NCBI GenBank assembly: GCA_026261815.1
Contig: JAMPIT010000379.1
Coordinates: forward strand, 5,654,001-5,718,000
DNA from: Monarcha castaneiventris obscurior
Lineage: Eukaryota > Chordata > Aves > Passeriformes > Monarchidae
Direction: 5' to 3'
DNA: 64,000 bases
Each line of letters opens with the position of its first letter. The stretch's first letter is position 1. Below, in pieces: positions 30,501-42,900 of this stretch. Under the pieces are notes generated by a model that had not been told where the DNA came from, did no database searches, and worked only from the letters and a program-made list of their open reading frames with translations. Made by a program: the position numbers and the translations under genes.

Positions 30501-33500
30501 CCAGGTTTTCAAACTACTGCTAAGTAGTATCAATGATAGGCATGCAATGCCTGTCTACTAGATCTAGCTTTTTTCTGGTGTCCACAGGTAAACATGTCAG
30601 AGGAAACTCCTCCTCACAAAGCTACTACCAGCCCAATCCAACACTGATGTCCAGAGGCTCAAGCTTCAAGATGATTAAATAAACTTTTAAGCACAAATGA
30701 CTATTAACATGTCCACAATTTTAAACCACACATATAAAGTCAATGAGAAATTTCATGCATCTTTTCCACTTCCTGAGCTAGTTTAAAAACAAGGTGCACA
30801 GGAAAAAGCAAGGGGGAAAAAAGTGTTCTGCAGGGTGTCTAGTCAACTTGTGCTTGTGAAGCCCAGGAAAATCACCTGGTTCGCTAGCAAAGTCACTGAC
30901 TGCATGCACATAATTGTGGTTAAAAAAAAATATAGACAATATCACAATCTGCAGCCCGTTCAAGAATGACTCCCAAACAAGCTTCTTTCCATATAATAGA
31001 CCAGTAACACTCTTTTCAGCATATCTCTTAACATAGAAGCCTTTTTTTACAAGAACTCAAAAGCAATAGCATTTTCTACAGGAATATCCTGCTCTGCCAC
31101 AGCTTCTGTGTGCTTGATTGGAGCGTAGGCGGGAGCTCCTACCTGCAATAAACCAAAGGCAATAAATGTCCACCCATGAACCATAGTCATGATTCCATCT
31201 CTCCCTGGGGAATATTCCCTCTCAATACCACGTCATCAGAGTGAAATGGAAAATACCTTCATGGCTCTTAGCTCTTGAGTTAGCTAGGACTCAAATGAGA
31301 CCAGCACTTGAGACCAGTGTCAGGCTGTCTCATGCAGCCAAGAATACTTCAGTGGCAAGTCTGGCACATCAAGTCTCTGTTGTGGCAATTCTCTGATGAC
31401 AGATCTCATAGTCACTGTTCTCTGAGAAAAAGTGGTCTCAGACAGCAGTTGTAATAGGTAACTAATGCTACATAAACTTTTTTTAGAAGGACTTTTTAAA
31501 ACTGTGTTCCCTAGGAATAGAGTGGCAAGAGACTAAGTTTCAGGGGTGGTTTATGCCATTCCTGTCATTATTCTTATGGATGAAAATCATTGCCTGACAC
31601 ACAGACAGATTGGGGTAGCTCTTCTCCCCATGAGTGGTAACCTGCTGATATTCAGCTTAAAACTTCAGGAAGCAAATATTCCAGTCTTTCTTCTGCTCCT
31701 CCACAGATGGAGATACCCATAGATTTATATTAATACAAATATGATTTTTTTTTAATATTTTGGCCTTTTATCCAAGGCAGAACTATCCTTTTATCATTTT
31801 GATACTTCATACATTTTTCCTAGGATCTCAAACTACACTAGACCTAAACATCAAGACTCGAAACTTGCGACATTATCCACTATTTTAGAAATGGAAAAGC
31901 AGAAAAAGCACAGAAGAATAAGTATTTCCTGTCATTGCTGCTTGAGATATTAAGACATTACAAAAGAGACCTCAAGCTATGAGACTCACTTCCACTTTAG
32001 GCAGCACTTAATTTGTAGCATAAAATTTAGCACCAGAAATGTGATTGTGTAGACTGACCCCTGGTAGGACAGAGGACTTTTGTCCAGTGAGGCTCTACTG
32101 CACAAAATTACTGGTGTTTAACTGGACCTTATCTTCTAGACAAGACTGAAGACACACAGAAATGCCCTCAGCTCTTTCTTCCAACGATTTTCTGCAACAT
32201 TAAAAGCATGCCTGATTTTGGCTTTACCTGTCTTTGGCTTCCCATGTTCTGCCAGCCTCATTCCTTCTCCTGCCTTCTCAGCTCGGTCAAATCCTTTCAG
32301 ATTTGTGTTCCTTCTCTGTGAAGGTACTGTTCAGTGATAACAAATTACTTCTCAGTCTTCTCTTTGCTAAGTTAAGCAGATGGAGTTCTCGAAATCTGTC
32401 GCTGCCAGGCATTTCCTCCAGCTTTCAAAGCATTTGTCCAGGCCCCATCTTTGTCCTTTTCAGTTTTGGACTTCTCCTGTTTGTTTCCTTCATTTTCACT
32501 TTTAAAGTACCAGAATGACCTGTACTATTCCAGTAATGGTGGTCCCAATGCCTCATTTAATGGTAAAATCCCTTCTCTTTATAAGTTTGCAGTTCATACA
32601 CAGTACCCATCACCAAGGCAGGGCACTGCGAGCTCCTGTTACCTTGTCTGTTTCTTAGAACCCTCACATCTTCTTGCATGATGCTGCTTCCTAAGATGTG
32701 ATTGTCCATCCTGTAGGTATGAGTCCTGTTCCTTTGCTCTGGGTGTGGAATTTATATTTGGCTGCATTTTAATGCACATGCTGTGCATTACAAACATGCC
32801 TTGAAAATCAAGGAATTCTCTATAATATTTCTAACTCAATGAAGAAAATTTAAAGCCTAATTTTAATAGCTATAATTATTCTCCAATCTCTTGACTTTAT
32901 TGGCTCTATATATCAAATAAGCTTTAAAATCCCTCATTTTTTACTTCCAGGACATTGGATTTCTATTTTTCAACTCAAACATTAAAACTGTAGTTTGCTA
33001 ACTTTGCAAGCAAATTACAGAGTGAAGTGTTCAGCCATCAAGCAAAAAGGAGAAAAAAAATGCCTGAAGAGAATTAACAACATTACTAAGTGAACAACAG
33101 ATGATAGAATAATTTACTGTTTCAGTACAAAAGGGCCTCTATTAGAACTAAATCCCTTTGATGAGGGAATAGAAAAAAGGCTGCATGCTGTAATCAAGAC
33201 AGTAACCAGCAGCATAATCATTGCTAGAATCTGATCTTAATAACCTACCCTTACTTGGAAATCTTGTCCATGTACAGAAAAGACATGACTGCAAATTAGT
33301 AAAACAATTATGGTCAAATGATGAAACTTCATGATGAAACTCAGTGAAAATCTTTGCCTTCAGAGACCACTTGTGTGTTGAATTCCAGGTAGAATTCCCA
33401 GTGCAATTGATCAAAAGACCCTTGTCTTCAGTGAATGTGATTCTGATCAGTATCTGATAAAGCTGAGCTTCCAGTTAGATCAATGGTTTGCCTGGAAAAA

Positions 33501-35560
33501 GCCAGAAATTAAAGGAGAGCACTGCTTCCTAAGAAGGTGAACAACAACACTGGGGCAAAGCACAAGAGATCCCAGTTCTTCATGGAAAGCTAAACAGTCC
33601 CTGTGTTTGCACAGAGCTGACTTGAACTCACTGCACTCCCATACTCAGGCTTACCTCATCTAAGCGGTGCAAGGAAAAGCAGCCTGCCACACATAAAGAC
33701 TTCCAGAGAAACAGCAAGTGGAAAGAAAGTAAAAAAGAAGACTTAGATCCTGCCAACCTGCACACTCACCCATAGCTGAGAACACATAAGCTGCCCCACG
33801 GGCTTCATCAGGCTGGCAGCCCATTGTGTTTGCTGGCAAGCCTGGAGCCTGGGGGCAAACCCCCTGGGGGCAAAGGGATCCATTCGGGTTCTGCCCACAA
33901 AATGTCTCAGCACCTGGCCAGAGAGGCACTAAAAGGAATCAGTTGATAATCATTCTGTTCTGTACAATAAACCTACAAGTTAAATACTGTCCCTGCAACA
34001 AGCTGCACTCCAGTCTCCCCAGTCTGCATTCAGTGCAGAGAGGAACTGCCACCCTACGCAGGAAATGCCACCCTATTCACACTTCTTGGACAAGGGCTTG
34101 GCAGTCACTTGAGCAGTCATTTGTGTCCCAGGTTAGAAAGGAACTCCTGACTGACTTCTTCGTGTGAGGAGAAGGGATAGTGTAGGACACAGAGCAGTCC
34201 TTGGTGCGTCCCTGCCACCCTGCACAGCCCCAGCCTGCTATACTGGATGTCAAGATTGAAGTACCTGCACTAACCTTGGACCATCTAAATGCAAATTTCT
34301 CATTCTGAAAAAAATACCCTCCAAGCCAATTGATAAAACTGGAGCACTGAAAGCAGCTTTAACCTATTGAGAATCCAATCCCAGTTAAAAACAGGCTCAA
34401 GTAAAGTGGCTGCTTAGTCCATCACATTGCACATTGGTAAAAGTAACATAAGTTTTTTATCCTATCCAACAGTCTTAATTTTATGTCTCTGCTAATTCCT
34501 TAGCCTGCAAATTCCCAGAACCAGAAATGTCCTAACAGGCTTTTCTGCCCATCATGAAATGCACTTATTACCTCTACGTGGAAAAGTAATTTGGTCTTCT
34601 GATTTTCAGCAGTGATTGCTGTGTGAGGTATGGTGACTCTTATCAGAAACTGGCAGGGGTTTCTATATGCTAAAAGTTGATCAGTGATTCCTCTCTTCAA
34701 GGCAGGACATATCATTCTTCTAGTTGGATTAATTTTCTTTTCTAAACTAATGCAAAAAAATAGTTTTGTATCCTTTGAAGCATAATTGTACAAACCAGAA
34801 ATATTGTCAGCCTGATTTTATGTTTGAGACACAGTCCCACAGAGTGGACTGTGAACAGAAATATTGTGGGCTGGGACTCTGTACAGTGTATGAAGCAGAT
34901 CCTCCAGTCTGGTCATGGTACTCTGTGTTACAATAATGCAAAGGAACAGTGAAGTGTGTTCAGCTTATCCTAGGATGAGTTTTCAGTCCTGGACAATCTC
35001 CAGGAGACAGGAGACCATTGTTGGATTCATGCTAATCTACACCCACTGCCTGATGTGAGGCACTGCTGTGGAAATACAGGTATTCCCAGTTTGAACCGTG
35101 GTTGGTGTGACTCGAGTCATTTTAGGGGCATGGGCAGGTGGCAGCAGTTGGACAAGGGTCTACTAAAAGGCAGAAGGTGGAGAATCGAGGAAGGTTCCGA
35201 GGATTCAGAAAGCCCTGGATACTGCCTCCCACACAGCTTTTTCTTGACCATCCCAGAGTATCTGTGTGGGAAGTTAAACCATTTCAGCTGATTTTGATAT
35301 TTGAAGCTGAGATCTATTTTCAGGTCAAGTTCACCTTTCCCAGATGACATTCTATTGGAACCTTCCTTGGGTTTCCACTGGTGAACTGTGGCTCCAGAGA
35401 TCAGTAACATGTCCATAAAATCAGTTGCCCAAAGGCTCTGATCTAAAGCCTATTTTTCAGGTGGAACCAAGAGCAACCACTGGAAGCATTTCAACTGGAA
35501 CAGAAAGCAGAAGTCTCTTTTGCTAGAAGATGTTGAAAAGGAGCAGAATTGCTGGCATCC
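27531..35560. other. Unique intergenic sequence
   Basis: A long stretch without recognisable genes, RNAs or recent repeats. It contains short A/T runs (30462-30471, 31746-31753), a short direct repeat CCTGGGGGCAAA at about 33847-33880 and a palindromic fragment at about 28040-28085. Its open frames (for example 28466-28927 minus, 33826-34167 plus) look random. Confidence 0.5.
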
Positions 35561-35970
35561 TTACAGCTCCCACATCACATAGACAGGAAAAGCGCTATCA
35601 ATGCGGGCCTTCTTCTGGATCAGCTTCAGGCTCTTTCCCACCCTTCCACCTGCACCGCTAACAGCAGCAGGGATTGATCCAGCCGGGGCCGTGCCGATGC
35701 CTGGGGAAGGCGCGGGTTTAAGGCAGAGCAGAGTCACAGGCGGGCAGGAAGAGCCACGTCGTGGCACTGGGTAATGAGGTGCTCCCACCAGCCTGTAATT
35801 ACGCGAGGGCAGCGGAGCGGGGCGGCTGCGGCTGCCCCCGACAGCTCTGCTCCCCTGCAAGAGCAGAGCTGACAGCTCAGGAGTGAGCAGCAGAGCTAGG
35901 AGGCAGCTTCCCTGGCAGCTGGCCTGCCTTCACAGTGCTCTCGCCCAGACCGTGCTGGTGCACAGGAGCT
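35561..35970. promoter_or_regulatory. Small isolated CpG cluster
   Basis: A local GC and CpG peak (GCGCGGG, GGCGGGC, CACGTCGTGG, TTACGCGAGG and GCGGAGCGGGGCGGC, the last at about 35814-35828) stands alone in AT-rich DNA about 30 kb from the NOL4 islands. It includes GC-box-like GGGGCGGC. It could be a minor promoter, a lncRNA start or an enhancer. No protein family is recognised in the 99-codon minus frame that covers it. Confidence 0.35.
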
Positions 35971-38900
35971 CTCTGAGCAACACGAGAGAGCCCAGGGCAA
36001 GAGGCAAACAAATTCCTCTTCTCTTTGGGAGAAAACAGGACACTCTGCTAATTTAATTTGCCAGGCTCTGCTGTACTATGATGGTGCAGATGAGAGGATG
36101 CAGACACTTATTCTAGGGCAGCCTACTTTCACATGGAAGCACTGGGAGGCTTCTTATACAAACAATGGCTTTAACAAGAGTATCTTAGTCCTGCCTAATC
36201 CAAAAGGTAGTAATTATGAAGCACAGCTTACAAGGTTTGGGGTTTTTTATTCTTAATACTAAAAAAACTGTTTCAGTTTTTCAAACGAATAGAAATATCA
36301 CTTCTCTCCAGACCTGAAATAAGAGAGATCTTGTTTACTTAACTCAGAAAGAATGGAGAACAACGCATAGCTGAAGCAAACAGAAGGACTAAGAACTCTC
36401 GCTTGTTTTAAAGGTTTTCAATTCAGACCACTTATGAGTAGGTCCTATTGATCTCAGAGGAAGTTATTTGTCCATGAAAAGGAGGGCTCTATAGACCTTG
36501 ATTTTCACATGATTATACTCTTTAAATGCTTTCCCTCAGCTTTCCAAGGAACAGGGGCAGACAGGGTGCAGGGTATGCCTTTGAACTCCTGGGTATTTTA
36601 TTTGGTATCCACGGCCACAGAGCTGCAGGTAGTTCATTTTGGATCATGCCTACAATCACCTGGGAAATCTCCTTTTATTGTTGTATGCTAAGATATCATC
36701 ATGATCCAAGTCCCTCGGCTGATCAGTGTGAATAGCTAGGAAATACATGTATAACCTCTCCTGATTATCATGCAGCTGTACTGTGCAGTAGCTTTCCTCC
36801 ATTTACTTTCTCATTACCTGTTTAATGTTCCTCTGTCTCTCTCCTTTTGAAAGGAAAATCTTCTTGACCTCAATCAGTGTTCCTCCAAACCCCTTCCTCC
36901 CCCGCCCCTACCAAGTCCATGCTTCTCCGTCAGCCTTTAATGCTCATTTGCCAGGGCGGATTGTCCTTGATCACCTGCTGTCACTCTCCCACCCTGTCTT
37001 CCTATGTCAGAACATTTTCTGTGCCAACATACCAAGCTAATCTTCAGTACTGACACCTTACATTCAGGCTAGCAGTGTTAAGCAAGGGCAAGTGCTTGCT
37101 TTCAGAAGGCAGCCAGAGATGCCAGGATGGTTACTTGATTTAATGCTACAAAGTTTTACACTCAATCTTGCTCTTTGACTTCTGATTTTTCTGTTGTAAA
37201 AATGAGTGTGTGACAAGGAGGTGGAGAGTGTCTGATTTGGTTTTTTTTTCCCTGAGGTAGCTTTTGCTACTTGGGATCTCTGCTTCCCACGCAGAGTCAA
37301 ACAAACCATAATGCAGTCATCGCAGGCAACAGCAGATCCAGTCAGTGGACCTGCACAGTCAAAGGCAAAAAGAACCTCTCCATTAATACAGAGAAAAGCT
37401 GTCTGAATGTGTCTTGCACCACCTCCACGGCAGCAAACACCAAACTTTTGAAAACCAGCTTTGCACTGCAACATGGAGGCTGTGCTGTTGGTGGAGAGAA
37501 CAGCTTTCCTTCTGCCACAGAGGCTTTTGGCAGCTCGAGGAAGCTGTGTGGGTTTTGGATAAGCAATCTTTATATCCTCAAGGGTATTTTGTGTGCAGTG
37601 GTGGAGAGCTTGAAAAAAACAATATATTTGATGCTTGTTCTGTGGCACATGCCAGGAGGGCACTTCCATAAGTACAGGTATTGCCTTGGACACCTCCAAA
37701 AGCAGCTAAGAAGACATTCAAAAGGTATTAGAATATTGATCAAAAGGTGCACATGGACACCTGGGCTCACCTTTTAACAATTTCACAGCTTCAGATCCCC
37801 ACAGCTTGGAGAGGTACAAAACTTGCAACCATCAACACACCTCAATTTGGTGCGAATGAAGACTTCTTCATTTGCCAGCATAAGAGAGAGAAGGAATGGC
37901 TTTTCTGGAGGCTGGAGGTGTGCACAGCTGTAGAGAGCACACGGATGTGCAGAGTGTATGTTGTCCTCTGTGCTACTCTACAACAGAGCTTTTCCTCTTC
38001 TGGTAAAGAATCTGTCCAGGTAGTTTCTGGCAAGGAAGATGAAAGAATTCAAGCCTATATATGCCTGGGGCTACCAATAGCTAAAGTTTACTTTGGCCAT
38101 AGTAACTTTAAACTTGAAAATGCGAATATAGAACTTTTCCTCCTTGATCTCAACATATATACTCATTTTGCCATTTGCATTTTCCCTGCCCTTTCGAACG
38201 TTCATTCACTAGGCACAGGGACAGAAGGCCCAGATTCAAACAAGAAGGTTCTGTTTTTACTGGCAGCTCCTGCTTCAGCTTTATAACCTCATTTTTCAGC
38301 AGAGACCAAACTGAGTTTCACCCTTTGCAATACCCCAAACTTCTGAGCATTTCAGAATAGCTGCATCTTATTAGAAAAGCAAACAGCTTGTATTACCCAC
38401 TAATTACCCCAGCCCAAAGCTCCTAGCTACCCAGAACTGAGTTCTCTGTTCCAATGAACTTGCCATTAACCTCTTAAGTCCCCTTTTAAAGCCCACCAGG
38501 TCCCCTGCTGCCGGGCTGGCTTACTCAGCCCACAGCCAAGGACAGCCAGGAAGGTTAATGGTATTTCTCACTTCCTTCAGCTCCCTTGCTGGCACAGTGG
38601 GATCCCCACACCCTCTCACACCACTCGTTCTTGTGCCAAAACTGCTCTTTAGCTTAACTTAAATGGCCCATTTCCTTTCCTGCTACTAACTCTTCTGAAT
38701 TACTTATGAAGAGCAATAATATAAGCTCTACAGTCTTCTGCTGAGCTAATTACTCTTAAGCATATTCCCTCATAGGAGAGTGACTGCCCCCAGCCATCAC
38801 CTCTGATTCCACTCCAGGCTGGCTGTGTCTTTCCTGGCTGAGAGTGACTGGTATAAGGCAGCAGGGAGGAGATCTCTCCCGAGATTTCTGTGATAGCATT

Positions 38901-39630
38901 AATAAGCCTGGCTCTCTGTAGGAAGTACCCTGCTTAATAGATTCAGTGGTCACCTTTTTTATCTTCACAGCCAACACATCTCAGTGGCTCATTGTCACCT
39001 TGTGACTAATAAAGCCAAGACTTACTCCACCTCTGTCATTCACAGCTGATGAACTCAAAGGCATTTCCATGATTAATCCTGAAACATGGAGACTGTCCCT
39101 TTGCTGTCAGGTGGATTTCCATTTCTACCCCTCTGGTCCTCGTGCTCATCCATTATGCCTTCCCATAATATCCCAGCCCTCACTCTGTTGGCAGGGCCTC
39201 GCAGTCTCATGTCAACACGGGGCTGCTCTGCCTCCTGCCTTACACTTCTACCAGGGCATGGCAGCCTTAAGTCTGATCCCAGAACTACTCCATCATTAAT
39301 TTCCTTCCTTGCTGATAGATTTTCCTCCCAGAGCACACACAGCCACTCCCACTCTGGAGCCAGAACAACTGGCCCAACAACTGTGAACCTCAGCATCATA
39401 CACAACAGCGTGAACACCACATCTTCTGTAGGTGAAAGAATTTGGCAAAGGCCAGACCAGGTGCCCAGATCTCCCCAGCTGGACTCCAAGCCAGGCTCTC
39501 CACTTGCCCTGTCTGGTGCTGTCAAATGGACCTGGCTCTGCCCACCATGGCCAGATCCTGTGGGTCTGCACCCTGTTGCTGAAGCACAGCTCATGCTGTG
39601 GTTGTTCTCATCCTCCAGCTTGTCCACCCC
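35971..39630. other. Unique intergenic sequence
   Basis: Mixed composition. Overlapping long frames occur at 37064-37777 (211 codons minus, 168 plus), 37747-38286 (179 plus) and 39073-39717 (214 minus, 190 plus). None shows a domain, and opposite-strand overlap argues against coding. The last of these abuts the minus-strand LTR. Confidence 0.5.
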
Positions 39631-39999
39631 TGTTGCTGTTCTCACCGTGGCCGAGTAGAGAAATGACACGAAGTCCAGGCTCAGGGATAAATGGAATGGA
39701 TTTAATAATTTTTCCAAAGGCTTTTATATGTTAGTTCGCAAGAGTGTGTTAAATGGCATAAAGTAATTGGTCTTTTGGCCATCCACCCCTTGAGGGGATT
39801 GGTCAAGTTCTAAGACACCCATTCCCAAATATTTGTCCGGTTAAAGCCATAACAATACTGCAAAACAACCCGCAGGTGCAAGAAGTTTACAATACTGTAA
39901 TCTTGTTTAAAGTAATATGCATGGGAAAGACAGAACTCTCAGAAACTACTGCAGAGAGCTGAAGAAATTCTCTGCTGGAGTTTTTTCAGCATCCATACA
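39631..39999 (-). mobile_element. Probable LTR of an endogenous retrovirus (solo or isolated)
   Basis: On the minus strand the segment starts TGTATGGATGCTG, has a TATA-like ACATATAAAAGCC (39721-39733) followed about 30 bp later by a poly(A)-signal-like ATTAAATCC, and ends near GAACAGCAACA. This is the U3-R-U5 order of an LTR. It contains an internal CCCCTTGAGGGG palindrome at 39786-39797. I see no clean target-site duplication and no primer-binding site beyond the end, so both boundaries and the classification are tentative. Confidence 0.5.
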
Positions 40000-42900
40000 C
40001 CTCTGTAATGGAACCACCAGCCCTCGTGCCCTGGACACTCTGCTGTGAGCTGGGTGTGTGTCTCTTCAGCTTTGGAATACACACAGCACCAGAAGAGCTT
40101 GAGACCAGCTCATGCCAGTTTCTGCTTCACCTGCCTTTCTTCTTATTAACAGAAGAGAAAGGTCTCTCAGCCCCAGTAAATTATTCCCTTGGTTTAAAAG
40201 AGTGATTTTCAGTGATATGAAGAATATTTGTTAAGCAGCCAAGTGAGACACCTGTAGGGATAGCCATATTTCTAAAGTATCAATTAAATTAGATTTTCGG
40301 AGAGAGTACAGGTTACTTGTTAGATAGGCTTTACACTAACTATATAACTTAAAAATGTGTGAGTGTTGACCATTGCCCCTAACTTTTCTGCAGCTTGCTT
40401 GCTGTAGTTCACCCTTAGTGAAAGCACCATGCATTGTCAAGTAACTCAGTAATTTGTGATAACTGAGTGCAAGCCTTACCCCCTCATTGTCCACAAAGCT
40501 GAAAAAAAATATTTCTATGCATTTTTGCATTTTGCTTTTTCTAAACACTGGTGTCTTTCCTTGCCGTATTTTGACTGGCTGGCAGTTCATTTGGCCATTG
40601 TTGTGTGTGTGGTGTGTGTGTGTCTCTGCCCAGTGTGTGTTATTTCAAAGTTGACGTGATGACAAAAGCCACTTAAGGATGGCAGCTAATAAGACATCTG
40701 CTTTCCCCTGGCTTGCAAGGCAGTGGTCAGATGTGGGCTGGTAATAGGGTGCATTACCTTTAGACTCCGGGTCACTGCTTCACCTCTGATCCTTGTCAAA
40801 AGGGACCACAACTTGTTATCTGCCTGTACATCACTAACCTGGGAAAATGCATTGATGCTCTTTCTTTCAGTCCTGTTGACAACTATCTACACCACAATTA
40901 GCCAAAGTAGCAAGGGCAGACTGCAGTGTGTGGCTTTCTCAGCCTGTGGTGGGGGTCCAGCCGGTCAGTGACACGGGAGCTCTGGGCAAGCTCGCTGGCT
41001 GCAGACCTCCAGCATCATATTTTGGTGCTCAGGCATGAACCATATTTTGATATAAATTGAAATAGCAGTAAAACAAAGCAAACTTGCACAGGGTGTAGCT
41101 TTTCTGTTGCTTTCTGGAGTGCTGCTAATAGAAATCAGTGCCATTTAATAGAGCAAATTTTAAGAAAGGATGAAATAAAGAAAGGAAACTGTAGGCTAAA
41201 ACACAGTAATTTTCAGGGGCCTTGGAGTCACAGCATAAATGATGGTTCATTGTTTGTCTGCAGTGTGTGCAGCCCTGGGCTTTTTGCTGATTTTGGCTGG
41301 TTTGTGCTGTATCCGCACATATATCACACCAAAAATGGCAGCCAGCTGTGCTACATTTGCAATGTAAAACACTATACATTTCATTTTTACTTTCTCTGTG
41401 TATCTTAAGATAAGGCATAGGTAAGATTTAAGCCAGGAGTTTTGCTATTAGCATTGCACAATTTCACTGATTAACAGCAATAAACCTAATAAAATAACTA
41501 ATAATAAATAACTATCAAGTGATCAGCATTAGCCATTTTCACCACATATAATTATCAGTATCTTTTTCAATTTCAGTTTATCACAATTAACATATTATGC
41601 ATATAGATCGCTGGATTTGTTTGAAGTCTTTATGGATGGCAAAATGTAACCAGAGTTTAATCCCAGTAAAAGGGCATATTGAAGACCTCCATTTGTGCTG
41701 ATTGAATCATACATTAACCCAAGAGAACAGAAGGTCTGACATCACTACCAGGTAGTTAATGATTATGCTTTCTATTGTCTCCTAATATTATCTTGAAAAT
41801 GGCCATGTCAGGAGGCCTAGAAATCCCTCAGAGCATCTTATGCTTTCTCATTTTCAAGTGTTCTATTGAAGTGCATGATCAGAGAGAGAAATATGAATTA
41901 ATTAAATTATCTATTAGATGTAAAAAATAGGGCCAAAATCTGCATTTTTTTAGTCAGTTCTCAGTCAGGCAAATCTCCAAATACTTCCAGGCTGAGGTCT
42001 TGCTGGAGAAATTATTTCAGAGCGAAGCAGCAGCAAGCAGACCGAACTATCCCACCAACAGTAGAAAGATATTTATTTCAGGAGGGTATCCCATGGGCTT
42101 TTGTGGGAAGAGCACAGGAAGAGCCTCTCAGGCTTCCCGCTGGACCCCTGCCCTGGCAGGGTCACAGCAGATGCTTGGGGAGGGATAGCAGCAAAGGGCA
42201 AGCAAGAGTCTTTCTGCTCCTTTAGTGATGGGCAAACCTCCAGAAAAAGCCTCCAGAAAAAAGGTATCTGAACTCCACCAACCTACATGTGAATGTGGTT
42301 CAGTCTTACTGGTGCAGAAAGACTTTATGGCCTTGAAGTTCAGAGCTTCAGAATCAATCCATCTTCTTAAACCAGGGTAGATTTTTAGCTGATAGCACCA
42401 ATATATATCTGGGCTTGTGAGACTCTTTAGAAGGGTTAGATGCTGGGTACCCTGGCTGCAGCAAGGCTCTGCTGGGATGTGGGAACATGGCAGAAGGATG
42501 CCCAGGGTGTGGAATAAAGACAGCAGAGAGGCTGGAGGGGCACAGGGTCCAGAGCAGGTGTAATGTGATGCAGCAGAGCCAGGCAGGCATGGGCATGGGT
42601 GAGCAAGGAGAAGGCAGGGCCTTTCAGGGAAGAGAAGATGCCAGCACATCACAATGGCACATCTTTAGCTCAGCCACTTCTGCAGAATCTAAGCTGTTAT
42701 TTAATTGGGGTGGTTAAAAAAATGGATTTAGTTTGATAAAGTGATGATTAATCTTCATTATACTCCTCTGTGATCATCACAGCAAAAAGCCACACTTGTA
42801 TGTCTGCTTATCATCTCTTCTGAAAATCTTACTGGTAAAGAAAGACTTGATTGATGATTAGATTTTTGTCAGCAAATCCCATTTTTGTTTATGTGCAGAA

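Noticed and set aside
31090..31150. Possible short minus-strand exon near ATTGCAG/GTAGGAG
   Set aside because: Acceptor and donor signals fall on the same position, no open frame is supported and no family match is seen.
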